A stretch of DNA of 64,000 bases from the NCBI RefSeq assembly GCF_027942865.1, contig NC_134526.1:17837784-17901783 (forward strand), given 5' to 3'. Source of the stretch: Odontesthes bonariensis. Taxonomy: Eukaryota; Chordata; Actinopteri; Atheriniformes; Atherinopsidae. Within the stretch, counting starts at the first letter, position 1, and every line of letters starts with the position of its first letter. The notes below the pieces were generated by a model. That model saw only the letters and a list, made by a program, of their open reading frames with translations, did not search any database and was not told the DNA's origin. The position numbers and the translations under genes were made by a program. Shown here piece after piece: positions 20,423-47,800 of the stretch.

Positions 20423-22143
20423 CAGCAGGTATAAGCCAGTGTTGGGTGGATTTGTTTATAGCTAGCACCATATGGTTAGACCAACCACATTCAGCTTGCT
20501 ACTAGAGAACTTAGTCAGTCAAACCACAGTAGTGACTCACCAACATTTTCCTCTTTCCATTTCTCATGATGATTTCAAACATGAAGTGCCTCCCGCCGGC
20601 TTTCTGGACCTCTCGCACTGACTGCACCTGATCCAACATGTGGAAGGTTAGATGCTGAGTTAAATCAAGCAGCAGCAGAGCAGAAAGCGATCAGTGAAGA
20701 AAGCTACAGCTCAGCCCACTGTAATCAGTTCAAAGGTCATGCATTCAGAATTCTCCTATTCCTATACAGTGTGTGGACGAAACCAATGTGTTATGTGTGC
20801 AAAAGGTTTAGGCTCTTTAGTTTATCATCTGACACAATAGCACTAGCATGGTGGTCCTGAAAGTGCAACAGCATGGTACAAAAGAAAAAAAAAAAAATCT
20901 TTAGACTGAATGGATATTAAATACAAAAAAAATTAAACATTTAAACATTTCAACAAGTGCAACGTAACAAAAGAGTGCACAACCACATGTCAAAGTGTCA
21001 TCATCTAAATCAAAATTAACAAAAAAAAGAGATGATTTTATGTTGCGTGTTTGGTCATTGAGCTGCATCTAGCCTTTGTTTAGGGGCCGATGCTCTTTAG
21101 AGAGGCATCTAAAGGTCCAAAATGCTCTGAGCAGCATCACAACAACCTCAAACGTACAAAAATTATCCTCGAGTACGAAAAGAAGGAGTGCTGCAGCACA
21201 CGTCGAGACCTCAACATCAGAGTCAGGGTTTCAGTTGGTGATGAACGGGTGACCACTGAGACCTCCTAAATACACAGAGGAACCATCAGGCATCCTGCGA
21301 GATGCTCAGAAAAACCTACCAACATTTTTACCAAAAAATAACTGTGTGCAAGTGCACCCGTGAGAAACAATGCTGCTTCCGACAAAAATGTTATCTGCAG
21401 GCTGTTTGGATAAAAGTGCTCGCCCTCTTTTCACTTTTCTACCCTAAAACACACCACTGCTCACTTCACACTACACACAAACATCCAAATGTACCAATAA
21501 CCATTATCCAGAACTGCTCCAACAAGGAGAATAATGTGCAACACAACATTTGAACTCATATTTCTAGCTTTGGAGCGATACTATCAAATGAATGTGACTA
21601 AGTAAGGGCACGACAGCAGGGCAACACAATTCGCTCCCTGCTTGGAAACCTTAAAGTAAAAAAGTAAAGCAATAAATAAGATAATACTTTGTGTGCATTC
21701 ATGTACTTTTCCCACATCTGTTAATCAATTCCTATCAAAACAGCTGTAACAAACCGTGGACGACTTACTGAGCAGATGTAGTAGTAGCCTCTCAAGTGCG
21801 TCTGTGAAGAGAACAATTTCCCATGTACAGCATCAGGAGTATCAACACCTTTCAAAGTGTAGAAATGTGCCTTAACTGTTGCCATAAACATTAAGGTATT
21901 AAGCAGTATTTGATAAATCTGCACTTACAGCACTGCCATTCTTCTGAGTGTAGAAGAACAAGGCCGTGTTTTGAAGCCTGAACCAGTATGTGACCCACAA
22001 TATTTTCTACAAAAAAAGAAACCAACCACTTTGCTTTATGATTACATTTCACTCACTGGAAGGAAGAGTTTGTAACTTACCAGAGTATCTTTTCTTTTCT
22101 GGAGAAAGCCCTCAAACAGTAACGCAGTTCCATCTACAGACAT
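18653..22143 (-). CDS. PH-domain adaptor-like protein with tyrosine-motif tail (unrecognised)
   Basis: Nine exons (high to low): 22081-22143, 21929-22006, 21769-21801, 20541-20627, 20286-20383, 19964-20199, 19803-19895, 19009-19086, 18653-18687. They sum to 801 nt, 266 aa. The start is MSVDGTALLFEGFLQKRKD. Residues about 8-115 form a PH domain: YWFRLQNTALFFYTQKNGSA, LRGYYYICSVQSVREVQKA, FMFEIIMRNGKRKML, and the closing helix ALRKEWVVHLWQAM with its invariant Trp. The tail is unstructured with NPVYST, EEAIYQNL, GDYDVL, EDIYDIP and a terminal GTYERI, resembling sites for Grb2-type (YxN) and Crk/Nck-type (YDxP) SH2 domains. By inference it is a membrane-recruited, tyrosine-phosphorylated adaptor, loosely like STAP or SKAP proteins. 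The exon 7 donor (GTACGA) is weak, and reading through it would end the protein at 232 aa. The gene lies 350 bp past rhot1. Confidence 0.75.
19143..19690 (+). mobile_element. Degenerate Tc1-like element, copy B
   Basis: The sequence starts CAGTGCTGTGCAAAAAAAGTCTTGAGCC, the best preserved terminus of the three related copies in this window. It has the same internal block order as copies A and C. It lies in an intron of the PH-protein gene. No transposase frame remains. Confidence 0.6.
20388..20421 (+). repeat. CA microsatellite
   Basis: A run of CA units of about 34 bp lies immediately upstream, on the minus strand, of an exon of the PH-protein gene. On that strand it reads as part of a TG-rich polypyrimidine-poor acceptor region. 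Confidence 0.9.
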
Positions 22144-22489
22144 GTCAGCCCCCAGAGGACGATAACCTCACACTGTGCCTGCCAGTTGCTTTCACTTATT
22201 CTACCTGTGTGTGAGTGTGTATGTGTGTGTGTGGTGTGACTTCCTCCTCACCCAAGCCGAGAGCCGTATCTCTCAGTCTCATCACTTACTCACTTCTCTA
22301 TTCTGCTCCACAGATATCCCAGTTGGTCACAAAAACAGTTGATGTAGCATTCATTTCAGACAAGCAGTTCTGAAAAGAGCAATTTCTCTGCCATTCTGCA
22401 CACAGTTCACTCTGACAACCGCCTTCATCCCCCCCCCCCCGCTGCTGAATAAGCTGCGACTCAACCCATCAAGACAGACACAGCCGCGC

Positions 22490-23365
22490 CAGATTAAACA
22501 ATTCTTTATTGTAAATGATGGAAAAGAAGAACGAGGAGAAACACTTTCATAGTTTTAAGGTGGGAGAGGTGTGCTGCGAAGCCTTTGTTAGTAGCCGAAT
22601 CTCTTGTTCCATGGTGCCGCCATAAAAACATAGTGCGGGTCAAAGTGCTTTTTGAAAAGCGGAGAAATAAAAGCGGTCGTAAATGATGAGCCATAAAGAC
22701 AGCTTTGATAATACTAAATACAAAAATACATGAAAAATCTGTTTCATGCAGTGCACTCAAAACAGGTTAATAAATTAACACACAAATTAAACAAGTGTGT
22801 GGCATCCATGACCTTTTCTAGAGTTAGATGTAGCGCCATGTGTCCAAACTTCTGTTGATGTTTCTTCTGGCTTGTGATGCTGTCTATAGGTCCTACAATT
22901 CTTGAGTACTACATACATAATATACTGCATATACACAACTATAAACAGATTCAAGTCCCTTGGTGGTGCATCAGTTTGGCTGCCTCTTTCTGGTCTCCGA
23001 ATATCCAACTAAACGTACTGACCTGAGGAAATAAAGAGGACTGGATCTGCTGATATAATCCAGTGACTACGACTGTAATCTCACCGAGGCTAGACCAAAA
23101 GATCCCAGAATGCCTGCAATTACAAACTGATGGATTGACAAGTGCCCCTTTCAGCCACAACATACACAAAAAACACACTCCCATATAAAATATACTCAAT
23201 ACTCTCATTTGTTTCTTGCTCATGTTGCATTGTGAGAAAGGGGTGAGGTGGAGTTCGATGCTCGGTTGGTTGTTCAGCCAGTCTTTTTTAAATCTTTCAG
23301 GTACGAGAGGAGGGGCAGAGTTGACAGAGGGACCGAGGAGGATGTAGCTGTCGCGTGCCATCTCA
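22490..23365 (-). other. rhot1 3' UTR
   Basis: Minus-strand sequence after the rhot1 stop. AATAAA (complement of 22505-22510) is the likely polyadenylation signal, giving a 3' UTR of about 870 nt. No coding signal is seen on either strand. Confidence 0.65.
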
Positions 23366-37898
<14,533 letters not shown>

Positions 37899-38499
37899 GT
37901 TTGAGCTCGCTTCCCTCAACAGAAAGGACTATCTTTACTGTTTCATGAAGTTATCTGGAAGCCGTCCACCTTCTCCCCCTCCAGCAGTTTATCTAACGTC
38001 GGGCCCTCCCGCTGTCAAACACTCGGCGCCTTTGTAGGACAAAACGGACAGACCGTTAACGTCGCTACTTTGCGTTTTCTTCGCGCTTCTTCTCGACTCG
38101 CAGGTTATCAGCTCAGCAAAACTACGATTTAAAAAGTAACGCGTGTCACATATCTCTGTAATTTCAAGTTAATCACACTCTTTTCGGCGCCTGCATAGCG
38201 ATTCGCATTGGACGTTTCACGAGCATGCCCGACCTCCAGCACCGGGCTCTCACGGCAAGCCGTAGAGGACAAACTTCACGAGGCTAAAACAAGTGAAAAA
38301 ATAAAATCCGTTGTGCTGCTCTCTGGCGCCGAAGAATTGGAAATGTCCTGTCCACCATGAACGATAATAAGGATTTACACGGTCTTGTCTCCAAACCGTG
38401 AATTTAAATTGAATTTAAAAAAAACTATGTATTTATGGGGATATTTCTGAGCTGTTACAATATTGAAGCACATCAGTCAAAAAGATAAAAAATAATAAT
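37899..38499 (-). promoter_or_regulatory. rhot1 5' flank and promoter region
   Basis: Moderately GC-rich sequence with several CG dinucleotides from 37,900 to 38,330, consistent with the rhot1 5' UTR and promoter. No TATA box or defined start site is visible. The distal part abuts the 3' end of the upstream minus-strand gene. Confidence 0.45.
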
Positions 38500-39909
38500 T
38501 TTATTGAATTTTAGCACCATCTTGTGTTCAATGTAAAAAAGTCAGCCACTTTAAATCTAACCTACCATATAACTCTCATCTCATCAATTAACATCAATTA
38601 TCAAGCCACAACTTTTTTTTTACAAAAAAAAGAAGCTATTTCTTAAAACGGGCATAGTGTCAAACATTTATTTCCTAAGTCAATATTATATGCTTGTAAA
38701 AAAAAAGTCTCAACTCAAAAACAAAAGATGCATTGAGATTCAAATGAAAGAAGTGTCAAATCAGCATTGTGATATACAGTTAGGTATCAGGGGAGCATCA
38801 TTTGTCAAAAGGGTGGATTTCACATGGTGACACAATATTTTCTGAACTTGGGATCAAGCATCAGGTCCAGCTTCAGCTGAGGTGAGGCTGTATGACAGTC
38901 CGAGTCATGGTTCAAGAGAGTCAGGTCTGATTTCAGTGCAGTGGCAGCAGGTTACATTTCATCTGTTGGGCTACACAAGTCCAGCCTTTTGTGTTCTGGC
39001 AGCAGTTTTCTCGTTGCCATCCCGTGGTAGCTTCCCTCTGTTATTGTTCATCTTTAATAGCTTAAATTGGCTTCAACTGGAATGAGAAACAGGAGCATTA
39101 GGATGAGATCATAAAGATGATAATGACATCTCTGTGTGAAGCTCTGCAGTTTTATATGAAACACGAATACAAGCATGCTGACCCTGTGGAAGGTGTGTTT
39201 AATAATAAGTGGGTGCTAGACTGGATCAGGCAAAGGGACATCAAACTCTGTCATTTGGCTGTTTTTCTATTTACGCTGCATGCAATAGCGTTGCTAAATA
39301 GGTCAGTCATTGACCGTACAATAATATTCATGCAATGTCTTTTTCCGAACTGTTTTGCTCATGAAAGGTGGTCTCAATATGTTTAACAAATGCCCCAAAT
39401 ATGAACCTTATGAACCTTATCTTTCCTGGAAGCCTGGACTCTGTGCCCATGATTTAAAAAAAAAAAAAAAGAAAGAAAGAAAGAAAAATAATACTCTTGG
39501 ATTCTCCAACCAAGAGCTCAAACATCCTCAAAACTTTGAAAGAAGCTGATAAACACAACTTTTTACATCAACTTTGTACTGAAATGCAGCATTTCAGTGA
39601 AAGGACTTGGTGATATTCAACCATGGATATTTATGAGGTCCTTAAGGGCTTAGATGGCCAAACAAGTTGCCTTGATACACACAATTTGGGAGTCAAATAC
39701 AGTTTTGGTTACGCATTCTGGGCTCTGAATGAATTTTAATAAAAATAATGTATTGCATGAATAAACAAGTCAGGTGAAAGAATACAAATTTGTCTACATT
39801 GAATGTATAAACTGTGCATCTAGAAGGTGAAAGAATGAATGGATATTATTGGTAGAAGTTGTCATATTGGAGCAGATTGAAGTTCAGTTATTCATCCATT
39901 CTGCCTCTG
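38480..39909 (-). other. Probable adap2 3' UTR
   Basis: Non-coding A/T-rich sequence after the adap2 stop. AATAAA (complement of 38500-38505) is a candidate polyadenylation signal, giving a 3' UTR of about 1.4 kb. A short GAAA-rich simple tract lies near 39455-39490. No other gene is seen. Confidence 0.5.
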
Positions 39910-42900
39910 TCAGTCTTGCACCAAACAATGACCATGAGCACGTCTGTGTGCTGTATATTTCCGACACATTTCTAGTGTTTTGAAGCCTCGCTCACCAGTA
40001 TAATCCTGTGGTAACATGGGCTTGGAGAGGACCTTTCTGAGGGCGTCCAGCCACTCTCTCTGCTCCCTCTCCTTCTCACACATGAACACAAACTGACGCA
40101 TCGGGGTCTCCACCGTGACACCAAACTTCCACTTGTTTCCTCGAGCATGCTTCGGGACACACTCCTTCGCAGAGTAACCATTGCTCTCCGTGCCAATGAA
40201 AATGACTCCCAACTCCTTTGCATCCTGCACTCACGGCGACAAAAATGCATAAAAATTCCTGACATAACAAAAAAAAACAGTCATCATAGCAATGTGAAGC
40301 GTATGGGTGGTATAAGATGAGGAGTTTTCCTCACCAGTTGATCTTTGAAGTAGAACAGCTTCCTGCTCTGAGAGTCCAAAATGAACCACCTCTTTCTGAA
40401 TGGCTCCTTTTGCTGTGTTAAAAAAATACATGATGAATTCAAACAATGCATAAAAATGATCAACAAAGATCCCAGATGGAGATCATTTCCCGCAACTGCT
40501 TAATAGAAGAAATCAATCAGTCCAACATACATGTTAAATATACTGCATGTGTGTCTGCTAAATCAAAGAGGAACAGAAACAAGGAGCGAGACAATAATGT
40601 CAAAAATAACTTTAATGGTGGTGACTGCGTCTTGAATGCTTCGCTGCTTGCAGTAAAACAGGTGGCTAAATTTACAAATGAGGAAATGTGATAACGAACA
40701 TTCATTTATGACTGTTCTTCAATAACTCACCAGCGGCCCTGTCTTCTCCATATATCCCTCTTTGAGGTAGTTTCTTGTTATCTTTGGTATCAGCTGACAG
40801 AGAAACACACAGAGGTACAGCACTGTTAAGCTTTGAAACAATAATTCCTTATCAATAAAGCTCTGATTACCGTGGGGGGGCAAAAGCTTTCTAAGAAAAG
40901 GTAAACAAGAAGGCAATCAACAGAATATTGTTACCAAACAGAGTTCCCATTCCTACCTCTTCGTCACTTCCAGTTGGATATGCTGTCCTCAGGTATGCAT
41001 AGCGAGCAGCACGGATGGCGTTGTACCATGCGACTATTTCCTGAGGTAAACAATAATACACGAGTTTCTCAACAACTCCAAAACTTCAAACTCTGGCAAT
41101 CAGCACAAACCCTGTCAATGTTATAGCTTTTCACTCAATAGAACAGAGCCGCGCAGTTCCACCTGAGCGCTCTCGTGGTAAACATAGAGGTTCCTGGTGT
41201 GGTGTTCGTCCTGGTAGGTCATCTGCAGCCCATGAAGATGACCAATCTTCTGCGGCTGAAAAGTGGCGTTCAGGTCCTTGATGGCGATCACAGCTTTAGG
41301 ACCTTTGGACTCCTAAATCATAAAGATACGCATGTGCCCTTCAGAGTGGATTTCAAACTGAGGTTCCGCATCAATGTACTGTACATTGTGAGAAAAAAAT
41401 CATTATTTAAAATGAAGGGATGTAGATCTATTCCAGTAGACCCCCCGCCAAAATAACATTATGAATCCCTATATGTGAGAGGGTTGGGCTCCCAAAGGAT
41501 TTCACTTTGTTTACACAAAGTCATCGTTAACATTGTGCAGCGCAGTTAAAGTGTGACAGAGCAGGTGGAAACTCACATCTTCCCTGTTGTAATACGTCAG
41601 GGTAAATTCCCTCTCTGACAGCACAAACTTCCTCTTCAGAAACTGTGTGTTGTCTTTCCCTTTCTTCCACAGCATTCCTTCATAGAAACCTTGCAAGTCC
41701 AAGAAAAGCACAGAGTCACATACGCTTTGAGGCACACAGGTCGCTCTGAGATGAGAGTGAAAATGTTTAGGGTCTTTTTTTTAGCCAAACATTTTGCAAT
41801 GAGGGGACATTTTTTTACTCCACTTCCTGACTCTATCAGCCAACAAGTAACCTGTTTTTCCTGCTCAGTTCTGCATGTGTAGGAGGAACCACTTTTTTTT
41901 TTTTTTTAACAACAATCACCACATGAACAAACAGGCTAACAAAGTTTTATGCAATGTATGCCAGTAAGGACTGCAAATATTACCTGTGGTGTATGACAGT
42001 GGCGGATACTTGGTTTCTCCTGTAAATTCCATCCTCTCATATTTAGCTCGGATCCACTGCTCCCTGAGGACGCTGTGGTATAAAGAGGCAACATTAACTG
42101 TACATGTACCACAAAAACAAGCCTTCCATCTACATTTCACTTCTAAGTTGCACTTCTCTATTTGTGTTTCTGTCCGTGCCCTGTCAGCAGTCTCTTACTA
42201 CTCATAAATGCTCCCAACTGTGAGCAAATGTTCCATTATTGAGACATTAAGTGGTCACGCCAAAGTCCTCTGAGAGTGTCCGCATGCTGTGTAAACACTT
42301 ACGTGCAGTCGTATTGCTGGGGTCGATAGTAGTATGGCGGAACATTTTTCTCATACACAGCTCGGGCGCTGGCATTGCCATTTGATTTCATGAACTTTTC
42401 CCAACCAAAAGACAAAGGTTAAGATTAACCACAGGTGCAGCCAGTTTGATTTTGCACATGAAGAACTGTTACTCTGTCACAGCAATTACAACAGAGGTGG
42501 ATGTATGATGAGGCAGCCCGTACCTCCAAAGGTTCATCCTCCCAGAAGTCCAACCGTATGGATTTGACCCGGTTGGAGAGGCTGCGGTGGATCCCAGAGC
42601 AGTTCAGACACACGAACACGCCCAGCTTGTAGGATGCCCAGTCCGGATCTGAGGGGTGACCAAGAGGAGGGATTCGCGTGGCGTTATTTTTGCAATCAAA
42701 ACTGCATTAGCCTGTTATAAGGCAAGTAAAATAAGAGTTCTCCTGTCTCCACTGACAGGCTGGAAGTCACAAAGAAAGTACTCGTGTTTAACTTCGATCC
42801 TTAATACTTTTTGATGAACAAGTGCAAAAGTACTAAATGCAGGGAGGGGGGCGCCTGTGACTTACATTATCATCTATTATTTCATTATTACTTATCCATT

Positions 42901-43638
42901 TTTGTAAAAGCAGGATTTTAGGATTGCGATTGGTTGCTGGGGAAGTCATCGAAGATTATTTTGTTAGACTTTAATTGACATAATGATGATTTTCCATTTG
43001 AATATAATCTGCCGATTTTTTTTTTTTTAGAAATTGTGAGAAAATGCCCTTACAGTCCTCAGAAAAACTCTTTTTCTTTTAATTACCTACTTAACCGATT
43101 GCTTAATCTCTTTCGGCATTAATATGAGGCTACAAATTAGGCCAGGATAACTGATCATATTTTTCATGCTCTGTAATTTTTTTACGTGAATACCTAAATA
43201 TGTATTAGAGTTCCAGATAAAGCAGGCTACTGAAGCAAAAAGGGAGTTTTCTCAGAGATGAGAAGCAAAAGAAGTAATGGCATGTAAAGAGTACTAAGTT
43301 TAAGTACTTTAAATGTGTATTTACTGCTCAATGTAAGCGACCTTATTTCAGATTAGTCTAAAATCTGATTTTGGTAGATAACATTGTAATAATAACCATT
43401 ATTGTACCAAAACGCTCCAGAATGTATTTCCACACGGTACACATACACAAAGAAAATAAAAACAGATAGAAAGCAAAGAACACCGATATTATTATTTCAG
43501 CTTGACCAGACGTGGTATAGATGAAATTATACTTCAAGCAGGTCGCTTACCAGGCGCGCCGCAGTCCGCGCACCGGCTGTTGTCTGGCTGCTTCACCAGT
43601 TCCAGTAAGATCTTTTTGTTTCGCTCTCGGTTTGCCAT
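39910..43638 (-). CDS. adap2: ArfGAP with dual PH domains (centaurin-alpha family)
   Basis: Ten exons (high to low): 43551-43638, 42524-42648, 42303-42394, 41984-42072, 41577-41689, 41163-41312, 40957-41040, 40731-40793, 40335-40412, 39910-40224. They sum to 398 aa. Residues about 9-125 are the ArfGAP domain with zinc ligands CADC...CLNC and the arginine finger in GIHRSLSNRV. PH1 is about 130-240 (GFYEGMLWKKGKDNTQFLKR) and PH2 about 255-370 (EGYMEKTGPLQKEPFRKRWF). The family binds PIP3/IP4 and inactivates Arf6 at the plasma membrane. I use adap2 because the neighbours are atad5 and rhot1, as in human 17q11.2. Several segments (YYYRP, KPMLPQDY) read more like ADAP1. The C-terminus runs through a possible donor at 39980 and ends ...GHCLVQD, longer than mammalian ends. 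Confidence 0.9.
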
Positions 43639-44807
43639 TTTGGTCCAAAGTCGGGGTCTTTTCTCATATGATATTGAATCCCGCGGTCGAAATCAAACAT
43701 GGTGCTCACAGTTACACACGTGACGAAATGCGTCTGGCGAAACGTCCATGTGCGACCTGGAACTTGAGACGTTGAAGTTTTTAGATGTCCGAACTAAAAG
43801 CCGACGCGCACCTCAGTCCTCTGGGGCGCGCCCAGCTGCACTGGCGGAAACAATTGCGTTTTGCTGCTCGAGGTGGTTCTTTTTTTTTTTTTTTTTCTTT
43901 CAATGTCCACCTCTGTGCACTGGGCGTTTCTACCACTGGTTCAAAGATGAAAATCAGCTAAAAACCAGTCAACCTACAAAGCAGATGCCAGCTGCATTGA
44001 TTCGAAACACAAGTTCATGCGCTGCAAGCCCAGAAAATACGAACCTGCCAATCACAGCGATGAGACTACTCAACCATTTAGTTGTCTTAAGTCTTTATTT
44101 TGTTACAACAAAAAACCAACCGTGAAAAATCTGTACATATTTAAGACAGAAAAAAAAAAGTTAAAAAAAAAATAATCTAAAAAGCAAACATGAAATGTGA
44201 ATTTCAGGTCTGACCAACAGAACTTTCAGTCCAAAGCCAGCTGCAAGAACCAGGATGGCAGGTGATAATTTATTATCTTTACAAATATAGGTGGACATTT
44301 TATTTTACATATCAATCTCTTACAAATTATCCAAACTACTCACTCTTGCTACTGAAAAGTAATGTATTTGTTAAAAAGACTTTGCAAAACGCAAAGCACA
44401 GATATACGAGGCTACAAAACACGACTGTACAAAAAACACACTCCAGATGTTTTAACCTCACAGAATTCATATAAAGCTTTCAAAGCACCAAAGGATCTCT
44501 CACACACACACACCTAGCTGTTTTTAGGTGTGCGGCCTCAAACCCAGAAGATCTTCTACATCAAGGGATTTAGCAACTTCCATGTTGATAAATTACGTGG
44601 AAACAGTCAGTTTGAGTTGAGCAACCATCTCAGGCTGAGTCAGTCATAAAACTATAGGCAACCCCGGCGAGATGTTGCAAGACTGTCCACAACCTGAAAA
44701 CTGTACAGCACAACATGCTCCTTGCTCCTTCTGAGAGCCAAAGCTTAGGGACCTTAGAGGTATTTATTCAAGGTCTGTGTTTGATCATGAAGACACATCT
44801 GTGTGGA
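43639..44807 (-). other. adap2 5' flank and atad5 3' UTR
   Basis: The upper-coordinate part is the 3' UTR of atad5, with a polyadenylation-type signal at the complement of 44094-44099, which would give a UTR of about 0.7 kb. The GC-richer stretch 43,640-43,870 with several CG dinucleotides is probably the adap2 promoter. The gap between the two genes is therefore only a few hundred bases. Confidence 0.55.
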
Positions 44808-47800
44808 TTAGGGGAAGTCTTCAGCAAGAAGCTGTAGAGTGTTCTTCTCAACACCCAAATTGATTGCATCCAGATAGTGCAGGAACCTGAAAGAGGGGGG
44901 GGGGGCATAAAAACAGTTCATGAAACTTCATTTGCATGAGCTGCATACAGGCCTAATCTGTCGTTCAGTCACACTTCTGCTAAATTTATTTATAGTAGAA
45001 TGTTATGTCTTTGTTGTCAAAACTAAGACCCGTTAATCATCCTCGCCACATCCTGACCACACTTAAAACCAACAAACGTCGCTGCCGAGCACCTGAAAAA
45101 CACTAGTGTTTGCACGCCCACCTTCGTTTGACTTTGCCTTGCTCCTTAAGCTGCTCTGATCTGCAGATGGTGCGCATGACCGGCAAATAGTCCAGAGCAG
45201 CTGCTGGTCTGTTGCTAACAGTGCCAAACACTCCTCTAAACATGAGACTCTCCATCACTTCTCTCCTCCGCTGGACCAGCCTAGAACATAAGAAAAATGG
45301 CTTCATTCATTCTGTGACAAATAACCCTTTTGCAAGTTTATACAGGTCAAACACAGTAAAGACTCACTGTGGTTGACAGGGGCTGTCCTGAGTGAAGCTG
45401 TACCCTTCCCGATGAGCGGCCACAGGGAGCGTGAGATCTACCGCAGCCTCTTTTCCCAGCTCCCCCTCGAGTAGTTGAACTTTGTCCCAGGCGTCCGCCA
45501 CTGAAGACTGACACTTCCGGAAGCTCAGGGCCTCCACAGCTGCCTGGATCTCTAAGACACGACCTCTTGTTGACCAGGTCCCACCATCAGTCTCAACCCT
45601 CGACTCATCCGTCATCCCGTCTTTAACGACGGCGCCGACTGGTGATATTCTGTGAACGGAACCGCCGCCTGGGTGGACAAGCAGGGATGAATCCATGTAG
45701 GACATGTTGTCCAAGAAGTCAGCCATTGATTCAAGACACTGTGATACTGGAAGACTTTTGATTCGCTCTTCTCGAGTCAGTGGCTTCCTTTTTAACCTTT
45801 CTGAAACTTTGCTCTCTTCGACTTTCTCTTCTGGCTGTGTAGTGCTCTGCGGCGTGCACAGAGATGGAAATCCATCCTCCGAGTCTGACTCGGAGCGCAG
45901 TCCCTCCTGGTCAGGTAGACGGTGTCGTTTTTTGTTCCTCCTCATTCTGTTGGACACTTTGACTGGACTGCAATCGTCAGAGCAATCGCCTGCTTCTGCC
46001 GCCTGCAGGGACGTGGACGATGGCTGCAGCTTATGACTGAAAGGTTTATGCTCTTGTGACAGAGAAACACAGTGCTTGGGTTTAGAGGTAGTCAGCGGTG
46101 TGAGAGGTAGGCATAAGAGGGTCTCCATGTTGGAGTAGAGCAGGTCCACTCCTCGTCGCCTGCTGTCTGTCAGCAGCTCCCAGCAAACCGCCTCCTCCAT
46201 CAAACTCTGGCTCTGTTGAGACAACACACCCAGTCCCACAACAAGCATTTATACATCAGTATCGTAAAGCAACTGCAGCGCGAGCGCTTGAATGAGTCAA
46301 CATTACAATGAACACCTCAGTCTGATGTAGGGAAATGGAGTTTGTGAAACAATTTGTTTTCTTTAATCTAAAACAATTCTATTTGCTGTTGAAAGCTTAT
46401 GAACAAAACACTACGTGGAAGGATTGGTAGATTGATCAAAATCTATCAAAACTCTAAAATGAAGTCACTTCAATAAGAGCAAGGGCAGAATTGATTTGGA
46501 TTGTGTAATAAAAATAATTCAAAAGAAAAAATAACTGCATTTCCTGTAGTGCTTTACTTAAAGAGGGGGGCATGATATGAGTATTCTAACTTGGTCTTTA
46601 CGTGATGAAGAGTTTACCCTGAGCAGCTCCCAAATGTCTCTCTCTGGTTCAATATTCAGCAGGCCCAGTTTGCTCTCAGTGCAGCCTGTGTCACAGGGAG
46701 GTAGACTGGCTGCCTCCTCAGTCTCTGGCTTCACTTCAGCTTTTAATGCAAATATGGGGAAAAAATTAGAAATCCAAATTTTAGTCAAGGTCACATCTGC
46801 AAGAACATTATGTAGTATATCAAACAAAACCAGGGTATTGACAACATGGCTCTTTAACTCATCTCCACACCATTTTTGCAAGTATGTATTAGTGGCCTCG
46901 TTGAGAGGCTGCGAGCCCAGAACTGCAGCTGCAGCAGACTCTGTCTGATGTCACAGCCGTTGAGTCTGAGCAGAGAGCTGACATCTGTTGGGTTTGACCT
47001 TGTGTCTTCAGCCAAACACAGCAGCTGAAGGTAACTGCCAGCATTCAACTACAGCAGAAAAATGAGAATTCAAACGCAATCAATCTAATGGATTGAATCA
47101 CCATTGTTAACAAAACAAGATCACCGCATTCAGACAAGATGATGTGAATCACTCAGAAATTCTCCTCTTACAATTGAAGGTTTTTTGAAATGGATCTCTT
47201 CAAAGCTTCCATCAAACATGGTGCTGAAAGCAGGATCTGAAAACATACAACACGGCTCATAAAATAATTATCAACACAAGCCAGACTGTGGGACTGTCTG
47301 CTGGCTGTTCATACTAACCGCTGGTTGTGAGGACGACTGGCCTCTTGGTTGTGGTCATGAAGGTCTTAACGGCAGCTAGAAACCCTGAGTCGTCGTCAAA
47401 AACAACATCCACTTCTTCAAACAAGATTAGTGACGTGGCCATCTTCTTGTTCTGTTCTTCACTGTTGCTCTTTTTCAGGGTGGTGGCTGCAGGTAATTTG
47501 GTGGCTTGGTCTTTTTTCTTACTGCCAGCCTCACTTGCTTTCAGGACCTTCTCAGATGAAGCTATAAGAGACGAGCAAGAGTAAGAAAAAAAGCAAAATG
47601 CTTTGAATAGCTGACACAGGGAACGTGCGCTTACCCGCTTGTTGAGTTTTTGCAGTCTTAGGTGGTTCTTTGCTGGTGGGTTGACCCGTTTTAAAAAAGT
47701 TAGCAAGAGACGTTGGTGCCAGGCCTCCTTTCTTCACACCACTTGGTGACTGAGGAGGTTTCCTGGGAGAGGAAACCACCCTGCGAGGGGAATTACCCTT

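Noticed and set aside
43748-44125. 125-codon plus-strand open frame
   Set aside because: It is driven by a poly(T) tract giving a run of Phe, lies in the adap2 promoter and atad5 3' UTR, and has no homology that I recognise.
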